Both the position numbers and the translations under genes were made by a program. This document shows, in pieces, positions 54,754-63,760 of a DNA stretch of 64,000 nucleotides. The first letter of the stretch is position 1. Each line of letters begins with the position of its first letter. The notes beneath the pieces were generated by a model. That model saw nothing but the letters and a program-made list of their open reading frames with translations. It was not told the DNA's origin and searched no databases. The DNA comes from Alloacidobacterium sp035547425 (GTDB lineage Bacteria; Acidobacteriota; Terriglobia; Terriglobales; Acidobacteriaceae), in NCBI GenBank assembly GCA_035547425.1, contig DASZUU010000051.1:1-64000 (forward strand), given 5' to 3'.

Positions 54754-54900
54754 TCAGAGTCCAGCTTCGCGGGAAACGGTTTTCCGCAATCGTCGCGCAG
54801 ACTCACATGCCAGCAGCGTTTGCCTCCGCGTCATCCGGAAGCCAATCCCGATGCCGACCAGAAAACACACAAATAATATCGTCGGAAATAGATACATCAT
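54754..54900 (-). CDS. possible 48-residue membrane protein
   Basis: A short frame beginning MMYLFPTILFVCFLVGIGIG, one membrane helix, then a basic, cytoplasm-type tail (FRMTRRQTLLACESARRLRK). AGGAG lies 6 nt upstream of the ATG, the best argument that it is real. It sits in the 413-nt gap between the T6SS operon and the convergent clpC gene, flanked by REP-like repeats. No family is recognised, and it could be chance. Confidence 0.4.
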   Translation of the reverse strand: MMYLFPTILFVCFLVGIGIGFRMTRRQTLLACESARRLRKTVSREAGL

Positions 54901-54996
54901 CACAAACTCCTGCTCGGAAATAAGAGAACCAAGGCAATAGTTTCGCCAACGATATTTGGTGCGCTGCACGCCACAAGCGTTTCAAAGAAACGGGGT

Positions 54997-55023
54997 GCCC
55001 CCTGAGGGGAAGACGAAGGGTGG
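54997..55023. repeat. dispersed REP-like repeat, copy before clpC terminator
   Basis: GCCCCCTGAG-N8-GAAGGGTGG. The core at 55001-55023 matches the copy at 49461-49483 in both conserved blocks and spacing. Confidence 0.5.
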
Positions 55024-55045
55024 AGAAAATTGACCAAAAGAGAAG

Positions 55046-55073
55046 CCCCATCCCTTTTGGGATGGGGTTTCTG
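55046..55073 (-). terminator. intrinsic terminator of clpC
   Basis: A perfect 9-bp stem CCCCATCCC (55046-55054) with GGGATGGGG (55059-55067) around TTTT. On the minus strand it is followed by CTTCTCTTTT. It lies 20 nt beyond the clpC stop. Confidence 0.85.
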
Positions 55074-55086
55074 GTTCAATAAGAGA

Positions 55087-57546
55087 CTAGTTGCTGTAAA
55101 GCAGTACACCTTCTGTCGGGTTGGTCTCGCCTTCCTTGCCAACAGGACGATAGAAGAGCTGGTTGTTCTCGAGATAAACCTCTAAGAACGCAGGCCGATC
55201 AAGAATATGCCCGGCAATCAGCGCCTCTGACAGAGGATCTTCCACATACCGCTGTAGCGCTCGACGCAACGGACGCGCCCCGTACGTGCGATCCACCATC
55301 GTCTTCTCGAGAATCCACTTTTTGGCCTCCTCGTTGACCGAGATGGTGATCGCCTTCTGCGCCAGGTTCGCATTGAGTTGCTGCACCAGTAACTCGAGAA
55401 TCTGGATCAGGTCCGCATCCGACAGCGACTGGAAGATGATGATCTCATCCAGACGATTCAGGAATTCTGGATTGAACGTGCGCTTCACCTCGTTCTTCAC
55501 CAGTTCCTCAACCTTGTCCATCACCAGGTCTTCACGCTCGCTCTGGAAGCCCAGGCCCTGTTTCCGCTGCAAATGCCGCGCGCCAATGTTCGATGTCATG
55601 ATGAGAATCGTGTTCTTGAAATCGACCGTGTTGCCGAGTCCATCGGTCAACTGCCCGTCCTCAAAAACCTGCAGCAGGATGTTGAACACATCAGGATGCG
55701 CCTTCTCAATCTCATCCAGCAGCACAACAGAATACGGAGACCGTTTCACCCGTTCCGTAAGCTGACCACCTTCCTCGTAACCTACATATCCCGGAGGGGA
55801 ACCAATCAGCTTCGAAACCGAATGTTTCTCCATGAACTCCGACATGTCGAAGCGTATGAGAGCCTTCTCCGATCCAAAGAGGAACTGCGCCAGCGTCCTC
55901 GCCATCTCCGTCTTGCCCACACCCGTCGGTCCCAGGAAGAGGAACGATCCAATTGGCCGGTGCGGAGATTTCAAGCCGGCACGCGAGCGCCGGATAGCCC
56001 GCGCCAGTGCTGAAATCGCCTTCTCCTGCGAGATCACGCGCTTGTGCAGCTCTTCTTCCACACGCAGCAGCTTCTGCGTCTCTTCTTCCTTGATGGAAGT
56101 TATCGGTACACCCGTCCAACGGCTTACTACATCTTCGATGTCCTCGCGCGACACAATGCCTGCCGCCGAATCATCGAGGTGGTATTTATCGCGCAGACTG
56201 CGCAGGTTCTCGCGCTCCTTGCGCTCCTCATCCGAGTAGAAACGCGCCTTCTCGAACTCATGATTCGCAATCGCCGAATCCATGCGATGCACAATAAACT
56301 TGATCCGCTTATGTACCTCGGTGATCTCCTCGGGCAGGGAAGTCTGCCGCAGCTTTACCCGCGCGCCCGCCTCGTCGATCAGGTCAATTGCCTTGTCCGG
56401 CAGGAACCGATCCGGAATATAGCGGTTCGAGTGTGACACCGCGAACTCGATTGAATCATCGGTATAGCTGACCGCATGGAACTTCTCATAGCGATCCTTG
56501 ATACCCATGATGATCTTCACCGCGTCTTCCTCGTTTGGCGGCGGTACCTTCACCGCCTGGAAACGCCGTTCGAGCGAGCGGTCTTTTTCAATGGACTTGC
56601 GATACTCGCCCGGCGTCGTTGCCCCAATGCACTGAATCTCGCCGCGAGACAGCGCCGGTTTCAGAATGTTCGCCGCATCCAGCGAGCCTTCCGCCGACCC
56701 TGCGCCAACCAGAGTGTGAAGCTCATCAATAAAGATAATGGAGTTCTGATTCTCCATCAGCTCCTTCATGATAGTCTTCAGCCGTTCTTCAAACTGGCCG
56801 CGGTACTTCGTGCCCGCCACAATCAGCGAGAGGTCGAGCGCCAGCACTCGCTTGTCTGCCAGGAAACTCGGCACATCGCCATCGGCAATGCGCTGCGCCA
56901 GCCCTTCCACAATGGCCGTCTTGCCTACGCCCGGCTCACCAATCAGCACCGGGTTGTTCTTGGTGCGGCGGCACAGTATCTGTACCACCCGCTCCAGCTC
57001 CCCGTCTCGCCCAACCAACGGATCGAGCTGATTGTCCATCGCCGCCTGCGTCAGGTCACGCGAAAATTCCGCCAGCAGGCTCGATTCACGGCTGCGTTGC
57101 TGTTGCGGAGCCTTCTCCTGTGTCGCCCTGGCCAGTTCTTCGCGAATAGCGATTAATTTCAGGCCGCGCTCGTGCAGAATCTCGGCAGCAAAGCTCTTTT
57201 CTTCGCGTAGCAAGCCAAGCAACAGGTGTTCCGTGCCAATGTGTTTGTGTGATAGCCGTTCGGCTTCTTCTGCCGCGTAGGCCAGGACGCGCTTGCATTC
57301 ATTCGAGAGAGGCAGATCGACCGAAGTCGAAACCTTCTCCCGAATCGTGGTATGTCCTTCAATCTGTTTCCGGATGGATTCTACTGACGCATGCGACCGC
57401 AGAAAGCGGTTGGTCAGCGCCTTGTCCTCACGCAACAGGCCGAGCAGCAGGTGCTCGGTCTCAATGTAAGGCGAGCCGAATTGGCTGGCCTCATACCGTG
57501 CAAAAAATATGACGCGACGTGCTTTTTCCGTATAGCGCTCGAACAT
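55087..57546 (-). CDS. clpC: ClpC AAA+ chaperone/unfoldase
   Basis: 819 residues from ATG 57546, chosen because MFERYTEKARRVIFFARYEA is the standard ClpC N-terminus and AGGGGGA precedes it. Two Clp N repeats (HLLLGLLREDKAL, HLLLGLLREEKSF) lead to AAA-1 with GEPGVGKT and IIFIDELHTLVGAG, a UVR-type middle segment (MDSAIANHEFEKARFYSDEE), and AAA-2 with GPTGVGKT and VVLLDEIEKAHPDV. It unfolds substrates for ClpP. It follows the lolD-like gene by about 216 nt, with a palindrome between, so it probably has its own control. Confidence 0.95.
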   Translation of the reverse strand: MFERYTEKARRVIFFARYEASQFGSPYIETEHLLLGLLREDKALTNRFLRSHASVESIRKQIEGHTTIREKVSTSVDLPLSNECKRVLAYAAEEAERLSHKHIGTEHLLLGLLREEKSFAAEILHERGLKLIAIREELARATQEKAPQQQRSRESSLLAEFSRDLTQAAMDNQLDPLVGRDGELERVVQILCRRTKNNPVLIGEPGVGKTAIVEGLAQRIADGDVPSFLADKRVLALDLSLIVAGTKYRGQFEERLKTIMKELMENQNSIIFIDELHTLVGAGSAEGSLDAANILKPALSRGEIQCIGATTPGEYRKSIEKDRSLERRFQAVKVPPPNEEDAVKIIMGIKDRYEKFHAVSYTDDSIEFAVSHSNRYIPDRFLPDKAIDLIDEAGARVKLRQTSLPEEITEVHKRIKFIVHRMDSAIANHEFEKARFYSDEERKERENLRSLRDKYHLDDSAAGIVSREDIEDVVSRWTGVPITSIKEEETQKLLRVEEELHKRVISQEKAISALARAIRRSRAGLKSPHRPIGSFLFLGPTGVGKTEMARTLAQFLFGSEKALIRFDMSEFMEKHSVSKLIGSPPGYVGYEEGGQLTERVKRSPYSVVLLDEIEKAHPDVFNILLQVFEDGQLTDGLGNTVDFKNTILIMTSNIGARHLQRKQGLGFQSEREDLVMDKVEELVKNEVKRTFNPEFLNRLDEIIIFQSLSDADLIQILELLVQQLNANLAQKAITISVNEEAKKWILEKTMVDRTYGARPLRRALQRYVEDPLSEALIAGHILDRPAFLEVYLENNQLFYRPVGKEGETNPTEGVLLYSN

Positions 57547-57728
57547 GTTCCCCCTAAGAAGGAGTACGCCGTTGTCGAACATCGGATTTTTTCCCCGACA
57601 CCCTTCTCCGAGGGTTTGTTCGCATACTGCGTGTGCCTTCGTTCGTGCCGCCGCCTTCAACCCATTGGAAACTGGCCTGGTCGAGAGCGGCCTTTGGTCT
57701 GGGTGCTTTCAGCATCCATCCCGCTTCT

Positions 57729-57746
57729 CCGGGAAAACTTTCCCGG
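57729..57746. promoter_or_regulatory. 18-bp palindromic site upstream of clpC
   Basis: CCGGGAAA-AC-TTTCCCGG: 8-bp perfect inverted repeat arms, 183 nt upstream of the clpC start and 17 nt past the lolD stop. It could be an operator, or a compact RNA hairpin (7-bp stem, AACT loop) ending the lolD mRNA, but no T-tract follows on either strand. It is unlike the direct-repeat CtsR operator. Confidence 0.4.
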
Positions 57747-57762
57747 TCGTACCTCGATCCGC

Positions 57763-58548
57763 TCATACTGCCTGCGGATGCAATTCTTCAACGCGGCCCT
57801 TTTCCAGCCGCAAAACCCGGCTACATCGCCGCGCCAACGCCATATTATGAGTCACAATAATCGACGTCAGGTGATGATTTTGATGCAATTGCTGGATCAA
57901 CCCAAAAGCTAAATCGGCAGTTCCGCTATCCAGATCACCCGTCGGCTCATCGGCCAGCAATAATTTGGGCTTTGTCACCAGGGCGCGTGCCAGGGAAACT
58001 CTTTGTTGTTCGCCCCCGGAAAGCTCTCCCGCCCGGTGATCGGCGCGGTCGCCCAAGCCCACTTCTTCTAGCCCTTTTTGTGCGCTTTTTCCTGCCTCAG
58101 CCCTTGAAATTCCTCTCGCCAGCAGCGGCATCGCTACGTTCTCTAATGCCGTAAATTCCGGCAGAAGATAATGAAATTGCCAGACATAGCCAATTTCCCG
58201 ATTGCGGAAAGTGGAGGCCTGTTTGGTAGAGAGCGTTTTCAATGGAATTGAGGCGCAGTATACGTCACCCTCTGTAGGGCTATCAAGAGCACCAAGGATG
58301 TGCAAAAGTGTGCTTTTTCCCGCCCCCGACTGGCCTACGATCGCCAGCAGGTCGCCTTGCGCGACATCGAAACTAAGTCCTTCAAATAACACCAGCTTTC
58401 CGCGCCCGGTCGTGTACTCCTTGCGCAGGCTTTTCACCTGTACTAAGGGATGCGCGCGCCCGGCAGAAAGACTCATGCCGGAAATTGCCGGATCGGCGGC
58501 AGGCAGGCCCGAGGTGGTGGAGAAGGTTCCCATACTTACCTCTATCAT
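57763..58548 (-). CDS. LolD-like ABC transporter ATPase
   Basis: A 261-residue ABC ATPase of the LolD/MacB class: Walker A GQSGAGKST (about 74-82), Q-loop in VWQFHYLLPEFTALENV, signature LSGGEQQRVSLARAL, Walker B KLLLADEPTGDLDS, and the His switch TSIIVTHN. The VWQFHYLLPEF segment is typical of LolD, which powers lipoprotein release from the inner membrane. The permease is probably the LolC/E-like gene at 60094-61338, separated from it by a phospholipase-like gene. An alternative start is ATG 58533, with AGAGG 5 nt upstream. A MacB-type exporter role is the main alternative. Confidence 0.88.
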   Translation of the reverse strand: MIEVSMGTFSTTSGLPAADPAISGMSLSAGRAHPLVQVKSLRKEYTTGRGKLVLFEGLSFDVAQGDLLAIVGQSGAGKSTLLHILGALDSPTEGDVYCASIPLKTLSTKQASTFRNREIGYVWQFHYLLPEFTALENVAMPLLARGISRAEAGKSAQKGLEEVGLGDRADHRAGELSGGEQQRVSLARALVTKPKLLLADEPTGDLDSGTADLAFGLIQQLHQNHHLTSIIVTHNMALARRCSRVLRLEKGRVEELHPQAV

Positions 58549-58686
58549 TGTTGGACCCTAAAAAGAAAGCATAAGTGTGCACGTTTTTGGCAACTGCCAA
58601 ATAAATGTTCCCGGCAGGTATATGTAACCCGGCACTTTGAAAGATAGTTGCAGGTGGGGCGGCAAACATTTCCGGAAATTTTTAGA

Positions 58687-59988
58687 CTACTTCACAGGAA
58701 TAACCGGCATGGCTTGCAGCACCGCCAGCTCTTCCTGGACTTTTTGCCATGCTTTTGGCTTCTTTTTGGTGATAATTGGAGAATTTGGATCGGAATAATA
58801 AGCCAAAATGTCATGTTTTAAGCCGGATGGGCATGGTTCTGAAGGTTGAGCGGTGAGGAGCGCCAATAGCCTTGCATATGTCTCATCGGTAAGAGGATAA
58901 CCCCCCGGCTGAACGATATAGCCCGTATCCAGATCGCGATTATCAAGCTTTAAGATCGCTTCCGGCGTCTCTGTCGGCGTCTGATGCAGCCGATCGAGCA
59001 TGTTTATGTATAAGTCCAATGATTTGTTGATGCTGGCTATATATTTCGCCTCTGTGGCTTCGGTGGGAATTTTGATCGACAGATAGGAAATTGGGCCAAT
59101 TTTCGGCACAATAATGATCAAAAAAGCGAGCAAATGTGTGCGAATTCCAGCCTTTTTTCGCGTGTTTTGCCAACCGCTATAGTCGGCGTTCTGCAGCCTT
59201 TGGTGTAGCCTCTGAACTTCTTCAGAATCAGGCTCGGAGGGGAAATCGTTCGCATGAATGACTACCTCGGCATGAGCAAAATCGGGTAGAAAGCTGCGGA
59301 CCGAATGCCGATAGGAACTTATGGCGGCCTTCCGGCGCTTGTTTCCCAAAACTTTACTCAGATGGATGCCATAAGTTTCATAAAATGCCCGTTCCAGCAA
59401 ATCGCCGGAGACTCGCAGTCCAATGTGGTTCAGATAAGCTGACGGGGCAAAATGTTGTTTTGTTAACTGGTCGATGTCAAAGGCGAATTCCGTTCGGACG
59501 TGCCCGTGGGGGCTTTCGTCATACGTAATGGAATGGCCATATTGCAATGCCAGTTTAGGAAACGCGATTGCTGTCGAGGGATTAACGGCATCGTGGTGCC
59601 CCACGCTGTCTCCTACAAAATGGGAGAGCGCCCCCAGGGCAAAAGCCAGCTCATTTACATTCCGGGCGTTACGGATGAGGCTTGAGACAAAATCGCCGGT
59701 GCGGACATAATGCGTGAGATTACTGAAAAGCTTATTGCCGAACGGATAATACCCGGCGTCCTGAATCTCGCTTCCTCCATAGGCGTAGGACTGAGCCACC
59801 CGCAGCTGCTCAGGCGTGGTATTGGGATACCGTGCCAATAGAAGCGGTTTTATGGCCGGCTCCCAGGCCAGATCAATGATCTGTTGGTGCGTCAGAACGG
59901 AATAGGCGAAGCACTGAGGAAGAATCAGTATGCAGATAAGAAAGCTGCTGATAAGAGGCCAAAGCCTGGCTTGCGATCGTGCGGGCAT
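58687..59988 (-). CDS. exported zinc-dependent phospholipase C-like protein
   Basis: 433 residues from ATG 59988, which begins a signal peptide (LWPLISSFLICILILPQCFA); a TTG at 60033 would extend it. The domain resembles the zinc-dependent phospholipase C/S1-P1 superfamily: YSVLTHQQIIDLAWEP at the mature N-terminus, GKLFSNLTHY-like segment, and ALGALSHFVGDSVGHHDAVNP (about residue 120), rich in the His and Asp that bind zinc. The C-terminal half is not assigned, and a hydrophobic segment lies near LLAFLIIIVPKIG. It should act outside the cytoplasm on a phospholipid or phosphoester. It sits between lolD- and lolE-like genes, close to the T6SS, but its signal peptide argues for Sec export. Confidence 0.78.
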   Translation of the reverse strand: MPARSQARLWPLISSFLICILILPQCFAYSVLTHQQIIDLAWEPAIKPLLLARYPNTTPEQLRVAQSYAYGGSEIQDAGYYPFGNKLFSNLTHYVRTGDFVSSLIRNARNVNELAFALGALSHFVGDSVGHHDAVNPSTAIAFPKLALQYGHSITYDESPHGHVRTEFAFDIDQLTKQHFAPSAYLNHIGLRVSGDLLERAFYETYGIHLSKVLGNKRRKAAISSYRHSVRSFLPDFAHAEVVIHANDFPSEPDSEEVQRLHQRLQNADYSGWQNTRKKAGIRTHLLAFLIIIVPKIGPISYLSIKIPTEATEAKYIASINKSLDLYINMLDRLHQTPTETPEAILKLDNRDLDTGYIVQPGGYPLTDETYARLLALLTAQPSEPCPSGLKHDILAYYSDPNSPIITKKKPKAWQKVQEELAVLQAMPVIPVK

Positions 59989-60093
59989 TCGCTTATTCGA
60001 GTCGTCTGTGATAATTCTGGTTGCTCCCTGCAACTATAGAATTCCTTTTGGCTACCGGATAACAGATCGTAAATCCTGCCGAAAGATTCCGTT

Positions 60094-61338
60094 TTATTCA
60101 TAGCGCAGTGCTTCTGCAGGCAAAACGCGGGCGGCTGATCCAGATGGATAGAGCGTAGCCAGCAGCGATACCCCCAGAGAAACAGCCGCAACGATCACAC
60201 CATCGATAGCGCGTGGCGCAAACGGCAGGTAATCGATGGAATACACATCTGCCGAGAGAGGGAAACGGTAATGCGCCCCTGCCCAAGAAAGCGCATATCC
60301 CAGAACAAGGCCAATCGCCGTACCCAGTACGCTAATCAGAAAGCCCTGCATAAGGAAGATACGCCGTACCTGCCCCGGCTGTACGCCCAAGGACATCAGC
60401 ACAGCAATGTCCTTCGTCTTTTCCATGACCATCATGGTGAGCGCGATCAGAATATTGAGCGCGGCGACACAGACGATCAACGCAATCACGATAAACGTCA
60501 CTACCTGTTCCAGCCGAAGCGCCTTAAACAGCTCCCGGTTCTGCTCCATCCAGTTGGTCGTTTCGAAGCCAGGTCCGGCCGCCTGCTCGATCTCTTGTCC
60601 GATACGGTCGGCGTGGTAGAGATTGTCCACCTTGAAGGCAATCTCCGAAACCACATCCGGCTCACCAAAAAGATGCTGAGCATCCGCCAGCCGTACAAAT
60701 CCGAAGCTCGAATCGTATTGATAAAAGCCGGAGTGAAAAATTCCGACGATCTGGAAGCGCTGGTACTTCGGCACCAGCCCATACGGAGTCAGCTCGCCCT
60801 GGGGGCTGGTCACCACTACCGTATCGCCCACCTTGGCGTCGAGCGTATTGGCCAAGTCATAGCCGATGACCAGCGGCGGCGTAGCACGGTTGGCCTCGTC
60901 GGGACTGGCCGGTTGCGAAAGCGGAGCTGCATTGCCTTGAGTGATCTGGGAAAGCAGATCGCTGACACCATGCTCTTCCGAGGGAAGAATGCCTTTTAGT
61001 TCTGCGCCGCCGGAAAGGGCACCGCGGGAGATCAACACCGGTTCATAAAGCCCCGGCGCAGCCGCGGTAACATGGGGAAGCTGCCTCAGCCTATCAGTAA
61101 GCTCCCTCCAGTTTTTAATGCCGTCGCTCTGGATGCGCATCAGCATGACATGGGCTGTTGAACTGAGCAGCCGCTGCCGCAGATCACGGCTCATGCCGTT
61201 GGTAATGGCCAGCGCAATGATCAGCGAAGCCACGCCCACTGCTACCCCTGCGATGGAGATAGCAGTAATCACGCCAACTACGGCCTGCCGACGCTTGGCT
61301 CGCAAGTAGCGAGATGCAACAAACAGCTCGAATCTCAC
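60094..61338 (-). CDS. LolC/E-like lipoprotein-release permease
   Basis: 414 residues, with start GTG 61338 overlapping the upstream gene's stop. The LolC/E layout is present: N-terminal RYLRAKRRQAVVGVITAISIAGVAVGVASLIIALA (membrane helix 1 with the family's short basic lead), a large periplasmic domain (about 50-280), then an FtsX domain with three helices (VIALIVCVAALNILIALTMM, IFLMQGFLISVLGTAIGLVLG and a C-terminal helix) and the cytoplasmic MEKTKDIAVLMSLGV loop. It should extract lipoproteins from the inner membrane with the LolD-like ATPase. It seems to be the only permease, so it may act as a homodimer (LolF-like). Confidence 0.9.
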   Translation of the reverse strand: MRFELFVASRYLRAKRRQAVVGVITAISIAGVAVGVASLIIALAITNGMSRDLRQRLLSSTAHVMLMRIQSDGIKNWRELTDRLRQLPHVTAAAPGLYEPVLISRGALSGGAELKGILPSEEHGVSDLLSQITQGNAAPLSQPASPDEANRATPPLVIGYDLANTLDAKVGDTVVVTSPQGELTPYGLVPKYQRFQIVGIFHSGFYQYDSSFGFVRLADAQHLFGEPDVVSEIAFKVDNLYHADRIGQEIEQAAGPGFETTNWMEQNRELFKALRLEQVVTFIVIALIVCVAALNILIALTMMVMEKTKDIAVLMSLGVQPGQVRRIFLMQGFLISVLGTAIGLVLGYALSWAGAHYRFPLSADVYSIDYLPFAPRAIDGVIVAAVSLGVSLLATLYPSGSAARVLPAEALRYE

Positions 61339-63533
61339 CGGACGACTGCCTTTGCCGCTGCCACATTTTCGTAGCGGTCGTAAACGCGAACGGTAATCAC
61401 ATGCTCCGCAGGATTTGCCGGAGCAACCACGCCCGGAGGCAACGGTTTCGGCGACGCTTCAAAGTCGTAGTGCTCCGTCAATGAGTCTGAAAGCTTGCCG
61501 ACAGGTTCAACATACTGCCAGGGTCCGGCATCTACCGAGTATTCAGCGTGAGCAATCGGCAGCGCGCTATCTGTAGCTGTAACAGTTACATGAATCTTGC
61601 CATTCACTACATGCGCATCGATCGCTGAGAGAACCGGAGGTGTTGTGTCGATAATAAAACGATCGCTCACGCGCTCTGCCGTAAGCGCCTCGCCGGGATT
61701 GTGCGAGGGCGCGTCGCTGGCAATTACCTTGAGACGATACGCTCCATCAGGCAGGGAAGTGGCGTCGAAAGTATAAAGGCGGTCAGTAACTTTCGCCTTC
61801 AACAGTTGCCAGTTGGTTTCGCTATCGCCGCGATAGTAGAGGCTGTAAACAAGATCGTCGCCATTGTCATCGTGTGCGGCCCAGCGTGCAGTTACTGCTG
61901 ATTTGTCGCGGATGCCGGACATCGGCTCGCGTCCTGCTTCCGTATTCAATTGCAGTCCGCTGTTCGATGGCGTATTGAAATTGATTGGAACAGATTGCTG
62001 TTGCTGACCGGAGGAGGGCTGCGCATTCGCGCGAGCACCCGGCACCACAACGATATCGTCGATGGCGGGAGCTACGTTGACCGGCAGATAATTGATGCCG
62101 ACTGTGCCGACCGCTGCTCCCGGATGGAGCACGACCTTCCATTGCACAAAGCGCGAGCTTTCCAACCCAAGCGAGCCACTGTTCGGCGTCACCTTTTTCC
62201 ACTCGCTCCAGGCTCTTTCAGGATTTTCTATGTTGCCCACGCGTGCATAAAGCTCATAGTTTGTTGCAGTAGAATCCACCTCGGCGCGGCCCCATTGCGC
62301 AAATACGCCGGCATCGAATACGTCGCTCAGATAGGCGCTCTGAGCAGCCTGCGCATGGCTTAGAAGATAAATCTTGCCGGTATTGGCAGTGCCCACGTAC
62401 AGTCCTCGCGGCGAATCTGCAAAGCCTACGGCCTGCGAGGCTTCAAGGTGCGCGATGTCGGCATACTCTCCATCGTCGGCGATGCGGTAGATGCGGCCTC
62501 GATTGCCGGAAGCCGCAAGCAATCCTTCCTGCGTCCAGTGCAAGGCGTAGACGATATCATCATGCCCGGACCAGATTTTATGCGGAGCGCCCTGGGGCGG
62601 AATAGCATAGACCTCCGAGCCATCAGGAATCACAGTATTGCCGTTGAACGCCTGAACAGATCCCGGTTGCACGACAGTGATTGTTGCTGTGACAGAGGGA
62701 ATGCCTTGCACGGGTAACGGCGGCAGCGGGCCTGCGCCTTTTCCCCCTACCGCTGCGGCGTAGACGGTTCCGCTTGCGGCAACGGCGAGCGAGGTTATTT
62801 CCCGCTTGGGAGCGTCATAAAGCACATAACCTTTTCCGTTCGCGTCCACACGATAGACAAGCCCGCTGCCATCGGACCCGGCAATCAGATTTCCCGCCTT
62901 GTCGAAGGCGATTGCGCGAATATGCTGTTCATCGCTCTTGAAAAACAGCTCCGGCTTCGCGTTTGCTTTCGTTACATCTACACGATAAACAGCCGCTGGC
63001 CCACCAGTAGCGATATAGAGGCGTCCGTTGCCGTCAAATGCCAGCGCCCAGATATATTTTGGTTTTTCCGCAGTCTGCTGCGGATCGAAGACAGCCTCGG
63101 CCTTCGACTCGTCAATACCTGTGGTGTTCGCCGGTATCTTGTAGACCTTGCCCGAAGGAAGTGTTGCCGCATAAACAGAGCCGTCTTTCCCGACGCTGAC
63201 CGCTTGAACAGAGAGGTCCTTGCTTGAAAACAGTTTTGTCGTTTTACCATCGGCGGCAACGCGAAGAACCGTAGCCGGAGCGCCGGTTCCGGCATAAGCA
63301 TTGCCGGCACTATCTGCCGCTATCGTCCAGACGTAGGTCGATGGGGTAATGGTAATCTGGCGGGCTTCTGGTCCCGGCTCCAGTGTGCCGTCGCTGCGGA
63401 TGGCAACACCTTGAGGCGTGCCTTTCTCAAAGTCGTCAAAGCGCTGCTGTGTCCAAAGGCGTGTGCCCTGTGCCGCGGCGACAGAAGCGAGAAGAGAAGA
63501 AAAAATCAGGCTGACATACAGACGGCGCATCAT
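61335..63533 (-). CDS. exported beta-propeller protein with C-terminal Ig-like domains
   Basis: A 732-residue exported protein with signal peptide (MMRRLYVSLIFSSLLASVAAAQG). Residues about 60-390 contain NHL/SMP-30-like blades: WTIAADSAGNAYAGTG, WALAFDGNGRLYIATGG, RAIAFDKAGNLIAGSDGSG, ITSLAVAASGTVYAAAVGG. A jelly-roll-like region follows, and near the C-terminus a fibronectin-like domain (AVTARWAAHDDNGDDLVYS) and an Ig-like domain (TPPVLSAIDAHVVNG). No enzyme residues are evident; ligand binding or surface interaction is likely. It overlaps the permease start by 4 nt, so the two are translated together, which hints at an envelope role linked to lipoprotein traffic. Confidence 0.8.
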   Translation of the reverse strand: MMRRLYVSLIFSSLLASVAAAQGTRLWTQQRFDDFEKGTPQGVAIRSDGTLEPGPEARQITITPSTYVWTIAADSAGNAYAGTGAPATVLRVAADGKTTKLFSSKDLSVQAVSVGKDGSVYAATLPSGKVYKIPANTTGIDESKAEAVFDPQQTAEKPKYIWALAFDGNGRLYIATGGPAAVYRVDVTKANAKPELFFKSDEQHIRAIAFDKAGNLIAGSDGSGLVYRVDANGKGYVLYDAPKREITSLAVAASGTVYAAAVGGKGAGPLPPLPVQGIPSVTATITVVQPGSVQAFNGNTVIPDGSEVYAIPPQGAPHKIWSGHDDIVYALHWTQEGLLAASGNRGRIYRIADDGEYADIAHLEASQAVGFADSPRGLYVGTANTGKIYLLSHAQAAQSAYLSDVFDAGVFAQWGRAEVDSTATNYELYARVGNIENPERAWSEWKKVTPNSGSLGLESSRFVQWKVVLHPGAAVGTVGINYLPVNVAPAIDDIVVVPGARANAQPSSGQQQQSVPINFNTPSNSGLQLNTEAGREPMSGIRDKSAVTARWAAHDDNGDDLVYSLYYRGDSETNWQLLKAKVTDRLYTFDATSLPDGAYRLKVIASDAPSHNPGEALTAERVSDRFIIDTTPPVLSAIDAHVVNGKIHVTVTATDSALPIAHAEYSVDAGPWQYVEPVGKLSDSLTEHYDFEASPKPLPPGVVAPANPAEHVITVRVYDRYENVAAAKAVVR

Positions 63534-63645
63534 GCTGATTCTGAGTCTACTAAATCCCGGCCAAGGGCGATGACTATTGTCGTTTCAAACCGAATCTATG
63601 CCCCTTTCTATACCCCCTTCTCGCGGAATGAGCAAAAAGATTGAG

Positions 63646-63684
63646 TGGAATCGTTTCCATTTTTATGCTCTCGAACGATATAAT
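63646..63684 (+). promoter_or_regulatory. LacI-type operator-like site overlapping a promoter
   Basis: TGGAATCGTTTCCA (63646-63659) has TGGAA/TTCCA arms around a central CG, as in LacI/CcpA-type operators (it fits TGNAANCGNWNNCA). TATAAT lies at 63679-63684, with a weak -35 (TTCCAT, 63655-63660, 18-nt spacing) inside the palindrome. A regulator bound here would block the promoter of the gene starting at 63761. Confidence 0.45.
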
Positions 63685-63760
63685 TCGACCGTCTCTACCC
63701 GTTGTTTTCAGATGGGCTTCTGCCGAGGTAACGCGGGAATCAAGAGCGAGGAGATTGCAG

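Noticed and set aside
58687..59988. Phospholipase C-like protein as a T6SS effector
   Set aside because: It has a Sec signal peptide, is separated from the T6SS by clpC and lolD, and lacks PAAR or VgrG fusion; periplasmic or secreted use is simpler.
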